Shown here: positions 1-8,459 of the stretch, piece by piece | Numbering within the stretch: position 1 is the first letter of the stretch | Layout: each line of letters opens with the position of its first letter | From: Bog-532 sp963830385 | GTDB taxonomy: Bacteria > Actinomycetota > Actinomycetes > Streptosporangiales > Streptosporangiaceae | DNA length: 64,000 nucleotides | Assembly (NCBI GenBank): GCA_963830385.1 | Contig: CAWHMD010000014.1 | Location: 62,001 to 126,000, forward strand | Direction of reading: 5' to 3' | The notes under the pieces: model-generated | Database searches by the model: none | Told to the model about the DNA's origin: nothing | Seen by the model: only the letters and a program-made list of their open reading frames with translations | Translations under genes and position numbers: made by a program

Positions 1-1
1 C

Positions 2-859
2 TACTGCTTCCGGTGGGCCCAGTTCGTCGACGAGCCGGACCTCAAGATGGCCTCCGACGACGTCGGATCGTTGGTGGCCTACCTGCACGCCCACCCCGAG
101 GTGACCAGCGTGCTGGTCACCGGCGGGGACCCGATGATCATGGGTGAGCCGGTGCTCCGGCGCTACCTCGAGCCGCTCCTCGACCCCTCGCTGGAGCACC
201 TCGAGTCAATCCGCATCGGCACCAAGTCCCTGGCATACTGGCCGCAGCGCTACGTCAGCGACCCGGACGCGGACGCCACCATGCGGCTGTTCGAGGAGGT
301 CCGCGCGGCGGGCCGCACCCTCGCGTTCATGGCCCACTTCTCGCACCCGCGCGAGCTGGAACCGCCGGTCGTCGGCGAAGCGGTCCGCCGCATCCAGGGC
401 GCCGGCGCGGTCATCCGCACCCAGGCGCCGCTGATCCGCACGATCAACGACGATCCGGCCGTCTGGTCCGGCATGTGGCGGACGCAGGCCCGGATGGGCA
501 TGGTGCCGTACTACATGTTCGTGGAGCGCGACACCGGCCCGCAGGATTACTTCGCGGTGCCGCTGGCCCGGGCGCACGAGATCTTCCGCGACGCCTACGC
601 CGGCGTGTCCGGGCTGTGCCGGACGGTGCGGGGACCGTCGATGTCGGCCACGCCGGGCAAGGTGTGCGTGGACGGGGTGGCCGAGGTGGCTGGGCAGAAG
701 GTGTTCGTACTGCACCTGATCCAGGCCCGGCTGCCGGAGCTGGTCGGGCGGCCGTTCTTCGCGCACTACGACCCGGCCGCCACCTGGCTGTCTGACCTGC
801 GGCCGGCCTTCGCGGAGCAGTTCCCGTGGACTCCCATATCCTCCCATCCATGGAACTGA
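2..859 (+). CDS. KamA family radical SAM protein (5' end outside window)
   Basis: The reading frame is already open at base 2, so the N-terminus is missing. The first visible residues, YCFRW, look like the end of a radical SAM CxxxCxxC cluster motif, and VTGGDPMIM about 30 residues on is the SAM-binding GGD region typical of the lysine 2,3-aminomutase (KamA) family. The rest has the family's look (IRIGTKSLAYWPQRY, then TQAPLIRTINDD and MVPYYMFVERDTG). Such enzymes use an iron-sulfur cluster and SAM, with PLP in true aminomutases; the substrate of this branch is not known to me. It overlaps the start of the downstream SDR gene, suggesting co-transcription. Family call good, exact reaction unresolved. 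Confidence 0.85.
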   Translation, partial: YCFRWAQFVDEPDLKMASDDVGSLVAYLHAHPEVTSVLVTGGDPMIMGEPVLRRYLEPLLDPSLEHLESIRIGTKSLAYWPQRYVSDPDADATMRLFEEVRAAGRTLAFMAHFSHPRELEPPVVGEAVRRIQGAGAVIRTQAPLIRTINDDPAVWSGMWRTQARMGMVPYYMFVERDTGPQDYFAVPLARAHEIFRDAYAGVSGLCRTVRGPSMSATPGKVCVDGVAEVAGQKVFVLHLIQARLPELVGRPFFAHYDPAATWLSDLRPAFAEQFPWTPISSHPWN

Positions 860-1635
860 ACGCAGTCACGGCAATCGTGTCGGGCGGTGCGAGCGGTCTC
901 GGCGAGGCCACCGCCCGCGAACTGGCCAAGGCGGGCGCCCACGTGGTCGTCGCCGACCTGAACCAAGAGCGCGGCGGCGCCATCGCCACCGAGCTCGGTG
1001 GGACGTTCGTCCGCACCGACGTGTCCGACGAGGATTCGGTCCAGGCGGCGGTGGCGGCGGCCGAGGCCAGCGGGTACCCGCTGCGGGTGGCGGTGAGCTG
1101 TGCGGGCATCGGCTGGGCGCAGCGCACCGTCAACCGTGACGGCAGCCCGCATGACCTGGGCTCCTATCAGAAGGTCATCGCGGTCAACCTGATCGGCACG
1201 TTCAACGTGATGCGGCTGGCGGCGGCGGCCATCGCCAGGACCGACCCGGCCGACGCCGACGGCCAGCGGGGTGTGGTGATCAACACGTCCTCGGTGGCCG
1301 GCATCGAAGGCCAGACCGGCCAGGTCGCCTACTCGGCGTCCAAGGGCGGCATCATCGGCATGACCCTGCCGGCCGCCCGGGACCTGGCCGCCATCGGCGT
1401 CCGGGTGAACACGATCGCCCCCGGCATCATCGACACCCCGATCTACGGCGGGATCGCCGGCGACGCCGAGGCGGCCGAGGCGTTCAAGGCCAAGCTGTCC
1501 GCTCCCGTGGTGTTCCCCAAGCGCATGGGCCGCGCCGCGGAATTCGGCCACCTGGTCCGCGTGATCATCGAGAACGACTACCTCAACGCCGAAGTGTTCC
1601 GCTTCGACGGCGGAATCCGCTTCCAGCCCAAATAA
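850..1635 (+). CDS. SDR family oxidoreductase (3-hydroxyacyl-CoA dehydrogenase type II-like)
   Basis: Classical short-chain dehydrogenase of about 261 residues. The cofactor loop SGGASGLGEA lies near the N-terminus, the catalytic pair is YSASK, and the NTIAPGIIDTP stretch follows as in the family. The long insertion between the NAG-type motif (SCAGIG) and the N of NLIGTFNV resembles type II 3-hydroxyacyl-CoA dehydrogenases (HSD17B10-like), so NAD-dependent oxidation of a 3-hydroxyacyl-CoA is the likely reaction. ATG at 850 gives the family-typical N-terminus; a GTG at 826 preceded by GGAG is an alternative that adds eight residues. The gene overlaps the end of the radical SAM gene and is followed by a terminator hairpin. 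Confidence 0.88.
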   Translation: MELNAVTAIVSGGASGLGEATARELAKAGAHVVVADLNQERGGAIATELGGTFVRTDVSDEDSVQAAVAAAEASGYPLRVAVSCAGIGWAQRTVNRDGSPHDLGSYQKVIAVNLIGTFNVMRLAAAAIARTDPADADGQRGVVINTSSVAGIEGQTGQVAYSASKGGIIGMTLPAARDLAAIGVRVNTIAPGIIDTPIYGGIAGDAEAAEAFKAKLSAPVVFPKRMGRAAEFGHLVRVIIENDYLNAEVFRFDGGIRFQPK

Positions 1636-1641
1636 AGCGAA

Positions 1642-1690
1642 AACGCCAGCGCCCCATGTGACCAGAGCGTCCCGTGGGGCGCTTTGCGTT
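1642..1690 (+). terminator. Hairpin terminator after the SDR gene
   Basis: Stem AACGC-c-AGCGCCCC (1642-1655) pairs with GGGGCGCT-tt-GCGTT (1676-1690), with a small internal bulge and a loop of about 20 bases. It begins seven bases after the SDR stop codon. There is no clear U-run, as is common in high-GC actinobacteria. Confidence 0.65.
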
Positions 1691-1962
1691 CTCCGTTGCG
1701 CGGGCCTTGGTGATCCCATCCCTCAGACCCCACCGACCTCATGCGCCTCAAAAGCCCCGAGCCGAGCTTCACTCGAGCATCGTCAGTTCCCAGCTCTCTC
1801 GTCCCAGGAGTCTCAAGATCAATCGCTCGGTTACGTTCACAGCGCTATTCACTGAAAACGCAACCGAGCAATGGATCATGACCCGGGAAGACGCACGAGG
1901 CGCCGCAGCAGCGGCGCGCTGGCCGTCCCGGCGGGCCATCCGTCGATCGTGCTGCTTGGGAA
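1691..1962. other. Non-coding spacer between convergent genes with a long-arm inverted repeat
   Basis: No convincing gene on either strand. The region has lower GC than its neighbours and contains an inverted repeat: GCTCGGTTaCGTT (1825-1837) pairs with AACGcAACCGAGC (1857-1869), 12 of 13 pairs, with a 19-base loop. I looked on the minus strand for an RsrA/RshA-type zinc anti-sigma gene (HxxxCxxC motif) after the sigma gene and saw none. Confidence 0.5.
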
Positions 1963-1981
1963 CCTGACTGGCCCAGTCAGG
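1963..1981 (-). terminator. Palindrome at the stop codon of the sigma factor gene
   Basis: CCTGACTGG and CCAGTCAGG flank one base (a 19-base near-perfect palindrome), overlapping the TGA of the sigma gene. Read as minus-strand RNA it makes a GC-rich hairpin followed by GGTT. It most likely ends the sigma transcript in this convergent arrangement. Confidence 0.5.
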
Positions 1982-2522
1982 CTTCGGTGATGGCTTCGCG
2001 GATGCGGCGGCGGCCGCGGTGGAGGCGGGACATCACGGTGCCGATCGGCGTCCCCATCATTTCGGCGATTTCGCGGTAGGGGTAGCCCTCGATGTCGGCC
2101 AGGTAGACCGCGGTGCGGAACTCGTTGGGCAGGTCGTGCAGGGCCCGCAGCAGGTCGGAGTCGGTGATCCGGTCCAGCGCCTCGGCCTCGGCCGACGGCG
2201 ACGGCGGGGCCAGGCGGTCGGCCGACATCTGCCAGTCCTGCAGGTCGCCGCCGAGGGCCTGCTGCGGCTCGCGCTTGCGCTTCCGGTAGACGTTGATGAA
2301 CGTCGTGGTCAGGATGCGGTTGAGCCAGGCCCGGAGGTTGGTGCCGGTCTGGAACTGGTGGAAGGCGGCGTAGGCCTTGACCGACGTCTCCTGGACCAGG
2401 TCCTCGGCGTCGGTCGGGTTGCGGGTCATGCGCAGGGCCGCCGGATAGAGCTGGCCAAGCTGAGGCACGACATCACGCTCGAAGCGGGCGCGGCTCTCGG
2501 CGGCCTCGTCACTTGCGCTCAT
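1977..2522 (-). CDS. sigR: SigR/SigH-like ECF RNA polymerase sigma factor
   Basis: About 181 residues, with sigma region 2 (DAEDLVQETSVKAYAAF, then TNLRAWLNRILTTTFINVY) and region 4 (ALHDLPNEFRTAVYLADIEG, then GTPIGTVMSRLHRGRRR). This closely matches the SigR (Streptomyces) / SigH (mycobacteria) family, which directs the thiol-oxidative and heat stress response. ATG 2522 was chosen because GGAG sits six bases upstream. The frame stays open to an ATG at 2618, so a 32-residue longer form is possible; Streptomyces SigR likewise has a long unstable isoform. The usual adjacent anti-sigma gene (rsrA/rshA) is absent here. Confidence 0.85.
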   Translation of the reverse strand: MSASDEAAESRARFERDVVPQLGQLYPAALRMTRNPTDAEDLVQETSVKAYAAFHQFQTGTNLRAWLNRILTTTFINVYRKRKREPQQALGGDLQDWQMSADRLAPPSPSAEAEALDRITDSDLLRALHDLPNEFRTAVYLADIEGYPYREIAEMMGTPIGTVMSRLHRGRRRIREAITEA

Positions 2523-2580
2523 AGTGTTCTCCGGGCTCGAACTGTTCTTGCTACCAACTAGTAGACGTTCGAGACGGCCG

Positions 2581-2594
2581 ATTGGCTTGCCAAT
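2581..2594. promoter_or_regulatory. Inverted repeat upstream of sigR start
   Basis: Perfect dyad ATTGGC-TT-GCCAAT lying 59 bases before the chosen sigR start and inside the possible N-terminal extension. It may be an operator or an mRNA hairpin. I found no canonical SigR promoter (GGAAT, spacer, GTT) nearby. Confidence 0.35.
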
Positions 2595-2726
2595 GTAGCG
2601 GAAATCACAAACGTCCATGACCTTGCGAGCGCGCTACACCCAGGTGTGGCCCCCGCAGACCCCTCAACTGTCCATCGAGATCGGCGACATGCCAAGCCCG
2701 CAGGACGGTTTCTCTGCGCCATTTAA

Positions 2727-2749
2727 CCTTTTATTAATAATAAAAAAGG
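2727..2749. terminator. AT-rich hairpin between sigR and pmt
   Basis: CCTTTT (2727-2732) and AAAAGG (2744-2749) flank an almost pure A/T loop, a rare composition in this sequence. It lies about 20 bases beyond the pmt stop on the minus strand and could end pmt transcription or form part of an upstream promoter for sigR. Confidence 0.35.
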
Positions 2750-2768
2750 CTGTCAACCGACTTTTGTC

Positions 2769-4349
2769 TCAGATCCAGCCGTGGTACCACATGCGCGACA
2801 ACCAGGACGCGTAGGGGATCACCTTGCCGGCCAGGATCGGGTACAGGTACACGAAGTTGAGCAGCACGACCAGCAGATACGCGCCGGTGACGGCGGCGCC
2901 GATCGATCTTCGGGCTACGCTGCCGCGGGCGGCCCCGATGATCAAGCCGATACACAGCACGATGGCGAGGATCAGGAACGGCTCGAACTCGAGCGCGTAG
3001 TAGTAGAACTTGGTCCGCGACACGAACGGGAACCAGGTCAGCCAGCCGGTGGCCATGGCCAGCACCACCGCGCCGGCCCGCCAGTCGCGGTGCAGCAGCC
3101 ACCAGAGCAGGCAGAAGACCAGCGCCGGGATCGACGCCCACCAGATCGCGGGCGTGCCCATGGCCAGCACTTCCTGCGAGCAGTGGGGCGCGGCGCTGCA
3201 GGCCGCGCCGGTGCTGGGCGCGGTGTAGTAGTACGCCACCGGGCGGGTGATGATCAACCAGTCCCACGGCTGCGACTCGTACGGGTGGTGGGTGTGCAGG
3301 CCGACCCCGAACTGCAGCATCTGCACGTGGTACTCGTACAGCGAGTACAGCCCGGACAGCACCGGGGTGTGCACGCCCCGGCTGGCGGCGTAGCTCCGGT
3401 CCCAGCCGAACGTCGAGGCGAACCAGCCGCTCCAGGAGGCGAGGTACACCGCCAGCGGCACCAGCACGAAGCTGACCGGCAGCCACTTGCCGTCGCGGAG
3501 CAGCGCGCTGCGCCAGAACCGGGGTATCCCGGCCGCCCGCCGGGCGCCCACGTCCCAGGCGATGGCGAGGGCGACGAATCCGACGATGTACCAGGCCCCG
3601 AACTGCTTGCTGGCGCAGGCACAGCCGAGGAAGAACCCGGCCGCCACCCGCCACCAGTGGATGCCCAGGGCCGGCCCGAGGCCGCTGGTGCCGTTGGCGG
3701 TCACCGCCACCGCCAGCCGGGAGCGGGACACGTCCCGGTCGATGACCAGGCAGCCGAAAGCGGCCAGGATGAAGAACATCAGGAAGATGTCCAGCAGGCC
3801 GGTCCGGCTCATCACGAACTCGAGACCGTCCAGCGACATCAGCAGCCCGGCGATGCAGCCGAGCAGCGTGGAACGCGTCATCCGGCGCGCGATCCGGCAG
3901 ATGAGCAGGATCGACAGCGTGCCGAACACGGCCGCCGAGAACCGCCAGCCCAGGGAGTTCAGGCCGAAGATCCACTCGCCGCCCGCGATCATCCACTTGC
4001 CGAGCGGCGGCTGGACCACGAACTCGGGGCTGCCCCGCACGAAGATGTTCGTCCGCCCGGCCTGGACGAGCGCGTTGACGTTGTTGACCCACTTGGCCTC
4101 GACGCCGTACTGCAGGTAGCTCCAGGCGTCCTTGGCGTAATAGGTCTCGTCGAAGATCAGCGTGCGCGGGACCCGCAGCCGGTCGAACCGCAGGTACCCG
4201 CCGAACGCGGTCACCAGCAGTGAGCCGACCCAGCCCCACAGGCGGTCCGCCGGCAGCGCACCGACCAGCCGTTCGCGCAGCGCCGACGCCCGGGACACCG
4301 CCCGGTCCGACGTCTCGGTAGCCGGCGCGCCGGCTTCGGTTGCCGCCAT
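2769..4349 (-). CDS. pmt: Dolichyl-phosphate-mannose--protein mannosyltransferase
   Basis: A 526-residue polytopic membrane protein of the GT39 (PMT) family. It transfers mannose from polyprenyl-phosphate-mannose to Ser/Thr of exported proteins at the outer face of the membrane. The catalytic acidic pair is seen in FDETYYAKDAWSYL just after the first membrane helix, followed by HPPLGKW-like EFVVQPPLGKWMI and several hydrophobic segments down to the C-terminus. It is divergent from rsmI, with about 40 bases between the starts; this pmt/rsmI adjacency is conserved in actinobacteria. No strong Shine-Dalgarno is visible before ATG 4349. Confidence 0.93.
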   Translation of the reverse strand: MAATEAGAPATETSDRAVSRASALRERLVGALPADRLWGWVGSLLVTAFGGYLRFDRLRVPRTLIFDETYYAKDAWSYLQYGVEAKWVNNVNALVQAGRTNIFVRGSPEFVVQPPLGKWMIAGGEWIFGLNSLGWRFSAAVFGTLSILLICRIARRMTRSTLLGCIAGLLMSLDGLEFVMSRTGLLDIFLMFFILAAFGCLVIDRDVSRSRLAVAVTANGTSGLGPALGIHWWRVAAGFFLGCACASKQFGAWYIVGFVALAIAWDVGARRAAGIPRFWRSALLRDGKWLPVSFVLVPLAVYLASWSGWFASTFGWDRSYAASRGVHTPVLSGLYSLYEYHVQMLQFGVGLHTHHPYESQPWDWLIITRPVAYYYTAPSTGAACSAAPHCSQEVLAMGTPAIWWASIPALVFCLLWWLLHRDWRAGAVVLAMATGWLTWFPFVSRTKFYYYALEFEPFLILAIVLCIGLIIGAARGSVARRSIGAAVTGAYLLVVLLNFVYLYPILAGKVIPYASWLSRMWYHGWI

Positions 4350-4390
4350 CGCTGCATATCGTACGGGATGAAAGGGCGGCCGTTGATGGG

Positions 4391-5260
4391 ATGGGAATGC
4401 CCGGCGAAGAACCGATTCCAGGCACGCTGATGCTGGCCGCCACGCCCATCGGCCGGCCCGAGGACGCGTCCGCCCGGCTGGTGGCGGCGCTGGCGTCCGC
4501 GCCGGTGATCGCGGCCGAGGACACCCGGCGGCTGCGGCGGCTGACCGACCGGCTGGGGGTGAGCCCGGCCGGGCGGGTGGTGTCCTACTACGAGGGGGTC
4601 GAGGAGGACCGCGGGTCCAAGCTGCTGGCCGACCTGCGGGCCGGCCGGGACGTGCTGCTGGTCACCGACGCCGGCATGCCCGGGGTCAGCGATCCGGGGT
4701 ACCGGCTGACCGCGGCGGCGGCGGCCGAGGGCATCGGGGTCACCGTGCTGCCCGGCCCGTCGGCGGTGACCGCCGCGCTCGCGGTCTCCGGGCTGCCCAG
4801 CGACCGGTTCTGCTTCGAGGGGTTCCCGCCCCGGCGACCGGGGGAGCGGACCCGCCGGTTCGCCGAGCTGGCGGGCGAGCGGCGGACGATGGTGTTCTTC
4901 GAGTCACCCAAGCGCACCGGGGCCACCCTGCGCGCGCTGGCGGCCGCGCTCGGCGGCTCGCGGGCCGCGGTGGTCTGCCGCGAGCTGACCAAGACCCACG
5001 AGGAGATCCGCCGCGGCACCCTGGACGAGCTGGCCGGCTGGGCCGCCGGTGAGCTGCTCGGTGAGGTCACCGTGGTGGTGGCGGGCGCGCCCGCCAGGAC
5101 GATCGGTCCGGCCGACGTGGACGAGGCCGTGGCCGAGGTGTCCCGCCGGGTGGACGCCGGGATGCCGAAGCGGGCCGCCGCCGAGGAGGTGGCCGCCGAG
5201 GCCGGGCTGCCCTGGCGGACGCTCTATAAGGCGGTGCTCTCGCCCGGCGTCAGTTCCTGA
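4391..5260 (+). CDS. rsmI: 16S rRNA (cytidine(1402)-2'-O)-methyltransferase
   Basis: SAM-dependent methylase of the tetrapyrrole methylase fold, about 289 residues. Seen motifs: LAATPIGRPEDAS at the N-terminus, AEDTRRLRRL, VTDAGMPGVSDPGY, LPGPSAVTAALAVSG and FFESPKR, all standard for RsmI, which methylates C1402 in the ribosomal P-site. The C-terminal helix-turn-helix-like tail (AAAEEVAAEAGLPWRTLYKAVL) is also typical. ATG 4391 fits the family N-terminus; ATG 4397 is also possible and the frame stays open upstream into the pmt start. The 3' end overlaps the convergent membrane protein gene by 37 bases. Confidence 0.93.
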   Translation: MGMPGEEPIPGTLMLAATPIGRPEDASARLVAALASAPVIAAEDTRRLRRLTDRLGVSPAGRVVSYYEGVEEDRGSKLLADLRAGRDVLLVTDAGMPGVSDPGYRLTAAAAAEGIGVTVLPGPSAVTAALAVSGLPSDRFCFEGFPPRRPGERTRRFAELAGERRTMVFFESPKRTGATLRALAAALGGSRAAVVCRELTKTHEEIRRGTLDELAGWAAGELLGEVTVVVAGAPARTIGPADVDEAVAEVSRRVDAGMPKRAAAEEVAAEAGLPWRTLYKAVLSPGVSS

Positions 5261-6852
5261 CCGCTCGGGCTGTCCCCGGCCACCGCGGTCCCGCCGCCGC
5301 CGCTGCCGTTCTTGCGGGCCTTATGGGCTGCTTCCCTGGCCCTCACCCAGTTCCCCATCCGGGTGTTGGTACCGAACGCCATGGCCGCGGCCAGGCAGGC
5401 GAACGGCACCGCGGGCAGCACGTACCGGTAGTCGAACTCGGCGGTCGCGGCGGGAGCCACGATCAGCGCCACCGAGATCAGCCAGGGCACGGTGGCCGGG
5501 CCGCCCACCCGCCGCCAGTTCAGCACCATCCCGAACAGCCCGACGGCCAGGATCGCGCCGTAGACCGAGCCGGGCACGAAGATGTACCGCTGCCAGACCC
5601 GCATCCCGCCGGCGAACGGCTCGACCACGTCGGTCAGCGGATTGCCGTGGATGTAGTAGGCCACCGGCGAGGTGAACGATCCCACGTCACCGTGCGCCCA
5701 GCCCGGGATCGGCTGCGACTTGTAGCCGAACAGGTACTCGTTGTAGGTCTGGGCGTTCGGGTAGACGTACCGCTTCCACTCGAACACCCGGAGCGTGTCG
5801 TAGGCCACGATCTGCGCGTAGTCCAGCGGCTGGGCCAGGATCGCGCGCTTGGCGAAGTCCTCGCCCAGCTGGTTCGGCAGCTGCGAGAACTTGGACGGCG
5901 GGAAGCGGTCGAGCGGAGAGTAGTTCTCCCAGATGTATTCCTGCGAAATGGGCCGCTGGGCCGGCGGGGTGGTGATGCAGAGCGACAGCTCGTCGGCCGG
6001 CAGGTTGGGGATCTTGCTGCAGTCGGCGAACGCCATCACCCGCGAGTACAGGAACACCCCGGTGCTCTCGGTCGTCGCGAACTGCCCGTACACCGAATAG
6101 AACCAGGTGCAGTAGAGCAGGACCGGGGCCAGGCAGGCGACCAGCGCGCTGAAAAAGGCCTTCCAGCCGATCCGGGCCAGCAGGATGTACAGCAGGAAAA
6201 TGGGCAGCAGCGGCAGGGCGACCGACCGGACCGTCTCGGCCACCCCGAGGACCAGCCCGATCAGCGCGGCCCGCTGCCAGGAGGGCTTGCGGTCCCACAG
6301 CAGCAGCGTGGTGGCCAGCGTGATCAGGAACTCGAAGGGGACGTCGCTCAGGATCAGGTGCTCGAGCTCGATCTGGTAGCCGTCGGCCAGCACCGGCAGG
6401 CTGGCGAGGGCGGCGATCCAGCGGGGCGCGCCGAAGCGGTGCCGGGCCAGCGCGTACACCATGATCGCGACGGCCAGGCCCATAAGGTGTTGCAAGATCG
6501 TTACCACTGCGTAGGTGTGCAGCGGCTCCAGGGCCTTGAGGAAGATCGCGTAACCGACCGGGCGGGTGGTGTCCGGGTGCAACGGGATCGCGTCGCTCAT
6601 GTAGGTGAACGAGTCGTTGAACCACATCTGCCACTGGTAGCCCAGCTCGGTGTCGACCCGGAGCAGGAACCCCCCGGTCAGCAGCAGGGCGAAGAGCTTG
6701 TTGTCCAAGATCCAGGCGCGCAGCTGCGCCCGGGAGAACAGGGACCGGAAACGGCGGCGGGCGCCGTCATCGGCCATGTCCTGACGCCGGCGGGACGTGC
6801 CGGGCCGGCGCAGCAGCAGGGCTCGCCGGGTACCCGAGGCCGGACCTGTCAA
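5224..6852 (-). CDS. Polytopic membrane protein, probable GT-C glycosyltransferase
   Basis: 542 residues with around ten hydrophobic segments. After a basic cytoplasmic N-terminus, an acidic loop follows the first helix (FNDSFTYMSDAI), the position where GT-C fold enzymes such as PMT and ArnT keep catalytic Asp/Glu. A long polar domain sits in the middle and more helices lie near the C-terminus. Neighbouring pmt and a polyprenol-sugar-type GT2 support a role in lipid-linked sugar transfer, but the acceptor is unknown. The TTG start at 6852 was chosen because AGGAGG lies eight bases upstream; ATG 6777 is the alternative. Convergent overlap with rsmI. Confidence 0.7.
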   Translation of the reverse strand: MTGPASGTRRALLLRRPGTSRRRQDMADDGARRRFRSLFSRAQLRAWILDNKLFALLLTGGFLLRVDTELGYQWQMWFNDSFTYMSDAIPLHPDTTRPVGYAIFLKALEPLHTYAVVTILQHLMGLAVAIMVYALARHRFGAPRWIAALASLPVLADGYQIELEHLILSDVPFEFLITLATTLLLWDRKPSWQRAALIGLVLGVAETVRSVALPLLPIFLLYILLARIGWKAFFSALVACLAPVLLYCTWFYSVYGQFATTESTGVFLYSRVMAFADCSKIPNLPADELSLCITTPPAQRPISQEYIWENYSPLDRFPPSKFSQLPNQLGEDFAKRAILAQPLDYAQIVAYDTLRVFEWKRYVYPNAQTYNEYLFGYKSQPIPGWAHGDVGSFTSPVAYYIHGNPLTDVVEPFAGGMRVWQRYIFVPGSVYGAILAVGLFGMVLNWRRVGGPATVPWLISVALIVAPAATAEFDYRYVLPAVPFACLAAAMAFGTNTRMGNWVRAREAAHKARKNGSGGGGTAVAGDSPSGQELTPGESTAL

Positions 6853-7076
6853 CCCGGACCCCTCCTTGCACTGTGTACTGTTCTGATGCGTTCTCGTACG
6901 CGCGCTGATTAAGGCTTGGCTAAGACTGGCCGCCCCGCAGCATTCTTTCGCCTACGGTATTACGGTGCAGCAGCGGTCCGGAGATTGCTGACTGCCCGGG
7001 GCCTGGCGTCTTCCCACACGCTACCTGGCGCAAACTTCGGCGGGATGGTGAAACCGTGAGCAGTAAGGGAGATGAC

Positions 7077-8417
7077 GTGGAACTGACCGTGGTCATGCCA
7101 TGTCTGAACGAGGCGGAGACGGTCGCCACGTGCGTCCGCAAGGCCGTCACGTTCCTGCGTGAGCACGACATCGACGGCGAGGTCCTCGTCGCGGACAACG
7201 GCAGCACCGACGGCAGCCAGCAGCTCGCCACCGAAGCCGGCGCCCGGGTCCTGCCGGTGTCCGAGAAGGGCTACGGCAACGCCCTGATGGGCGGCATCGT
7301 CGCCGCGCGCGGCCGCTTCATCATCATGGGCGACTCGGACGACAGCTACGACTTCACCAACCTGATGCCGTTCATCGAGCAGCTGCGCGGCGGCGCCGAG
7401 CTGGTCATGGGCAACCGCTTCAAGGGCGGGATCGAGCCCGGTGCCATGCCGCCGCTGCACCGCTACCTGGGCAACCCGGTCCTCAGCTTCATCGGGCGGC
7501 TGTTCTTCGGCAGCAAGATCGGCGACTTCCACTGCGGCCTGCGCGGGTTCCGCCGCGACAGCGTGATGAAGCTCGGGCTGCAGGCGACCGGCATGGAGTT
7601 CGCCAGCGAGCTGGTGGTCAAGGCCACGCTCAACAAGCAGCGCATCACCGAGGTCCCGACCACGCTGGCCAAGGACGGCCGCAGCCGCCCGCCGCACCTG
7701 CACACCTGGCGGGACGGCTGGCGCCACCTGCGCTTCCTGCTGCTGTTCAGCCCGCGCTGGCTGTTCCTGTTCCCCGGCCTGGCGCTGCTGCTGCTCGGCA
7801 TCGTGATCGGCGCGGTCGTCATCCCGCGGCCGCTGAGCCTGGGCTCGGTCACGTTCGACGTGGACACCCTGGTGGTGGCCTCGGCCATGGTGGTGATCGG
7901 GTTCCAGGCCGTCCTGTTCGCGTTGTTCACCCAGGTGTACGCCAGCGCCGAGGGCTTCCTGCCCGAACAGCAGCGGGTCCGGCGCGTCCTGAAAACGCTC
8001 AGCCTGGAGCGCGGCCTCCTCGTCGGCGGCATCCTGTTCGTGGTCGGCGTGGTCGGCCTGGCGGTCTCGCTGTCCTACTGGGGCAGCGCCAGCTTCCACT
8101 CGCTGGACTACAACCACGCGCTGCGCCTGGTCATCCCATCGGTGACCGCCCTGATCGTCAGCTTCCAGATCATCCTGGGCACGTTCTTCCTGTCGATCCT
8201 GGGCATCCGGCACACCCGGCACCCGGCCATCGGCGCGCTGGAGACCGCCGAGGATGAGCGCAACGCCGCTCCCGGCAAGGTGACCAAGACCCGGCCCGAC
8301 GCCACCGGCGCGGTGGGCGTGGACGCCGGCGCGCCGGCCACCGCGGCCGGGGCGCCCGCCCGGACGGCGGTCCCGGCCGCCGGCGAGCAGGCCGCCGAGC
8401 GCTCCGAGCGGGTGTAA
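7077..8417 (+). CDS. Family 2 glycosyltransferase, dolichol-phosphate-sugar synthase-like
   Basis: The N-terminal GT-A domain begins TVVMPCLNEAETVATCV, with VADNGSTDGS for nucleotide-sugar binding and a metal-binding acidic run GDSDDSYDF. The GLRGFRRDS motif is typical of polyprenyl-phosphate glucose/mannose synthases. Four hydrophobic segments follow (from about residue 220), then a disordered Ala/Pro tail. It probably charges a membrane polyprenol with a sugar, possibly for the neighbouring GT-C enzymes. GTG 7077 was chosen because AAGGGAG ends six bases before it; GTG 7056 lies in frame upstream without a good ribosome site. Confidence 0.85.
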   Translation: MELTVVMPCLNEAETVATCVRKAVTFLREHDIDGEVLVADNGSTDGSQQLATEAGARVLPVSEKGYGNALMGGIVAARGRFIIMGDSDDSYDFTNLMPFIEQLRGGAELVMGNRFKGGIEPGAMPPLHRYLGNPVLSFIGRLFFGSKIGDFHCGLRGFRRDSVMKLGLQATGMEFASELVVKATLNKQRITEVPTTLAKDGRSRPPHLHTWRDGWRHLRFLLLFSPRWLFLFPGLALLLLGIVIGAVVIPRPLSLGSVTFDVDTLVVASAMVVIGFQAVLFALFTQVYASAEGFLPEQQRVRRVLKTLSLERGLLVGGILFVVGVVGLAVSLSYWGSASFHSLDYNHALRLVIPSVTALIVSFQIILGTFFLSILGIRHTRHPAIGALETAEDERNAAPGKVTKTRPDATGAVGVDAGAPATAAGAPARTAVPAAGEQAAERSERV

Positions 8418-8459
8418 AACCGCTCCAGAGCAGCCCTTGGTTGGCTCTAGGCTTGAACC

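Noticed and set aside
1658..1967. Short plus-strand frames after the SDR gene
   Set aside because: They overlap the terminator and inverted repeat, and show no start signals or codon bias.
2734..4524. A 596-residue minus-strand frame over pmt
   Set aside because: Arg/Pro/Gly-rich shadow of pmt in another frame, without domains.
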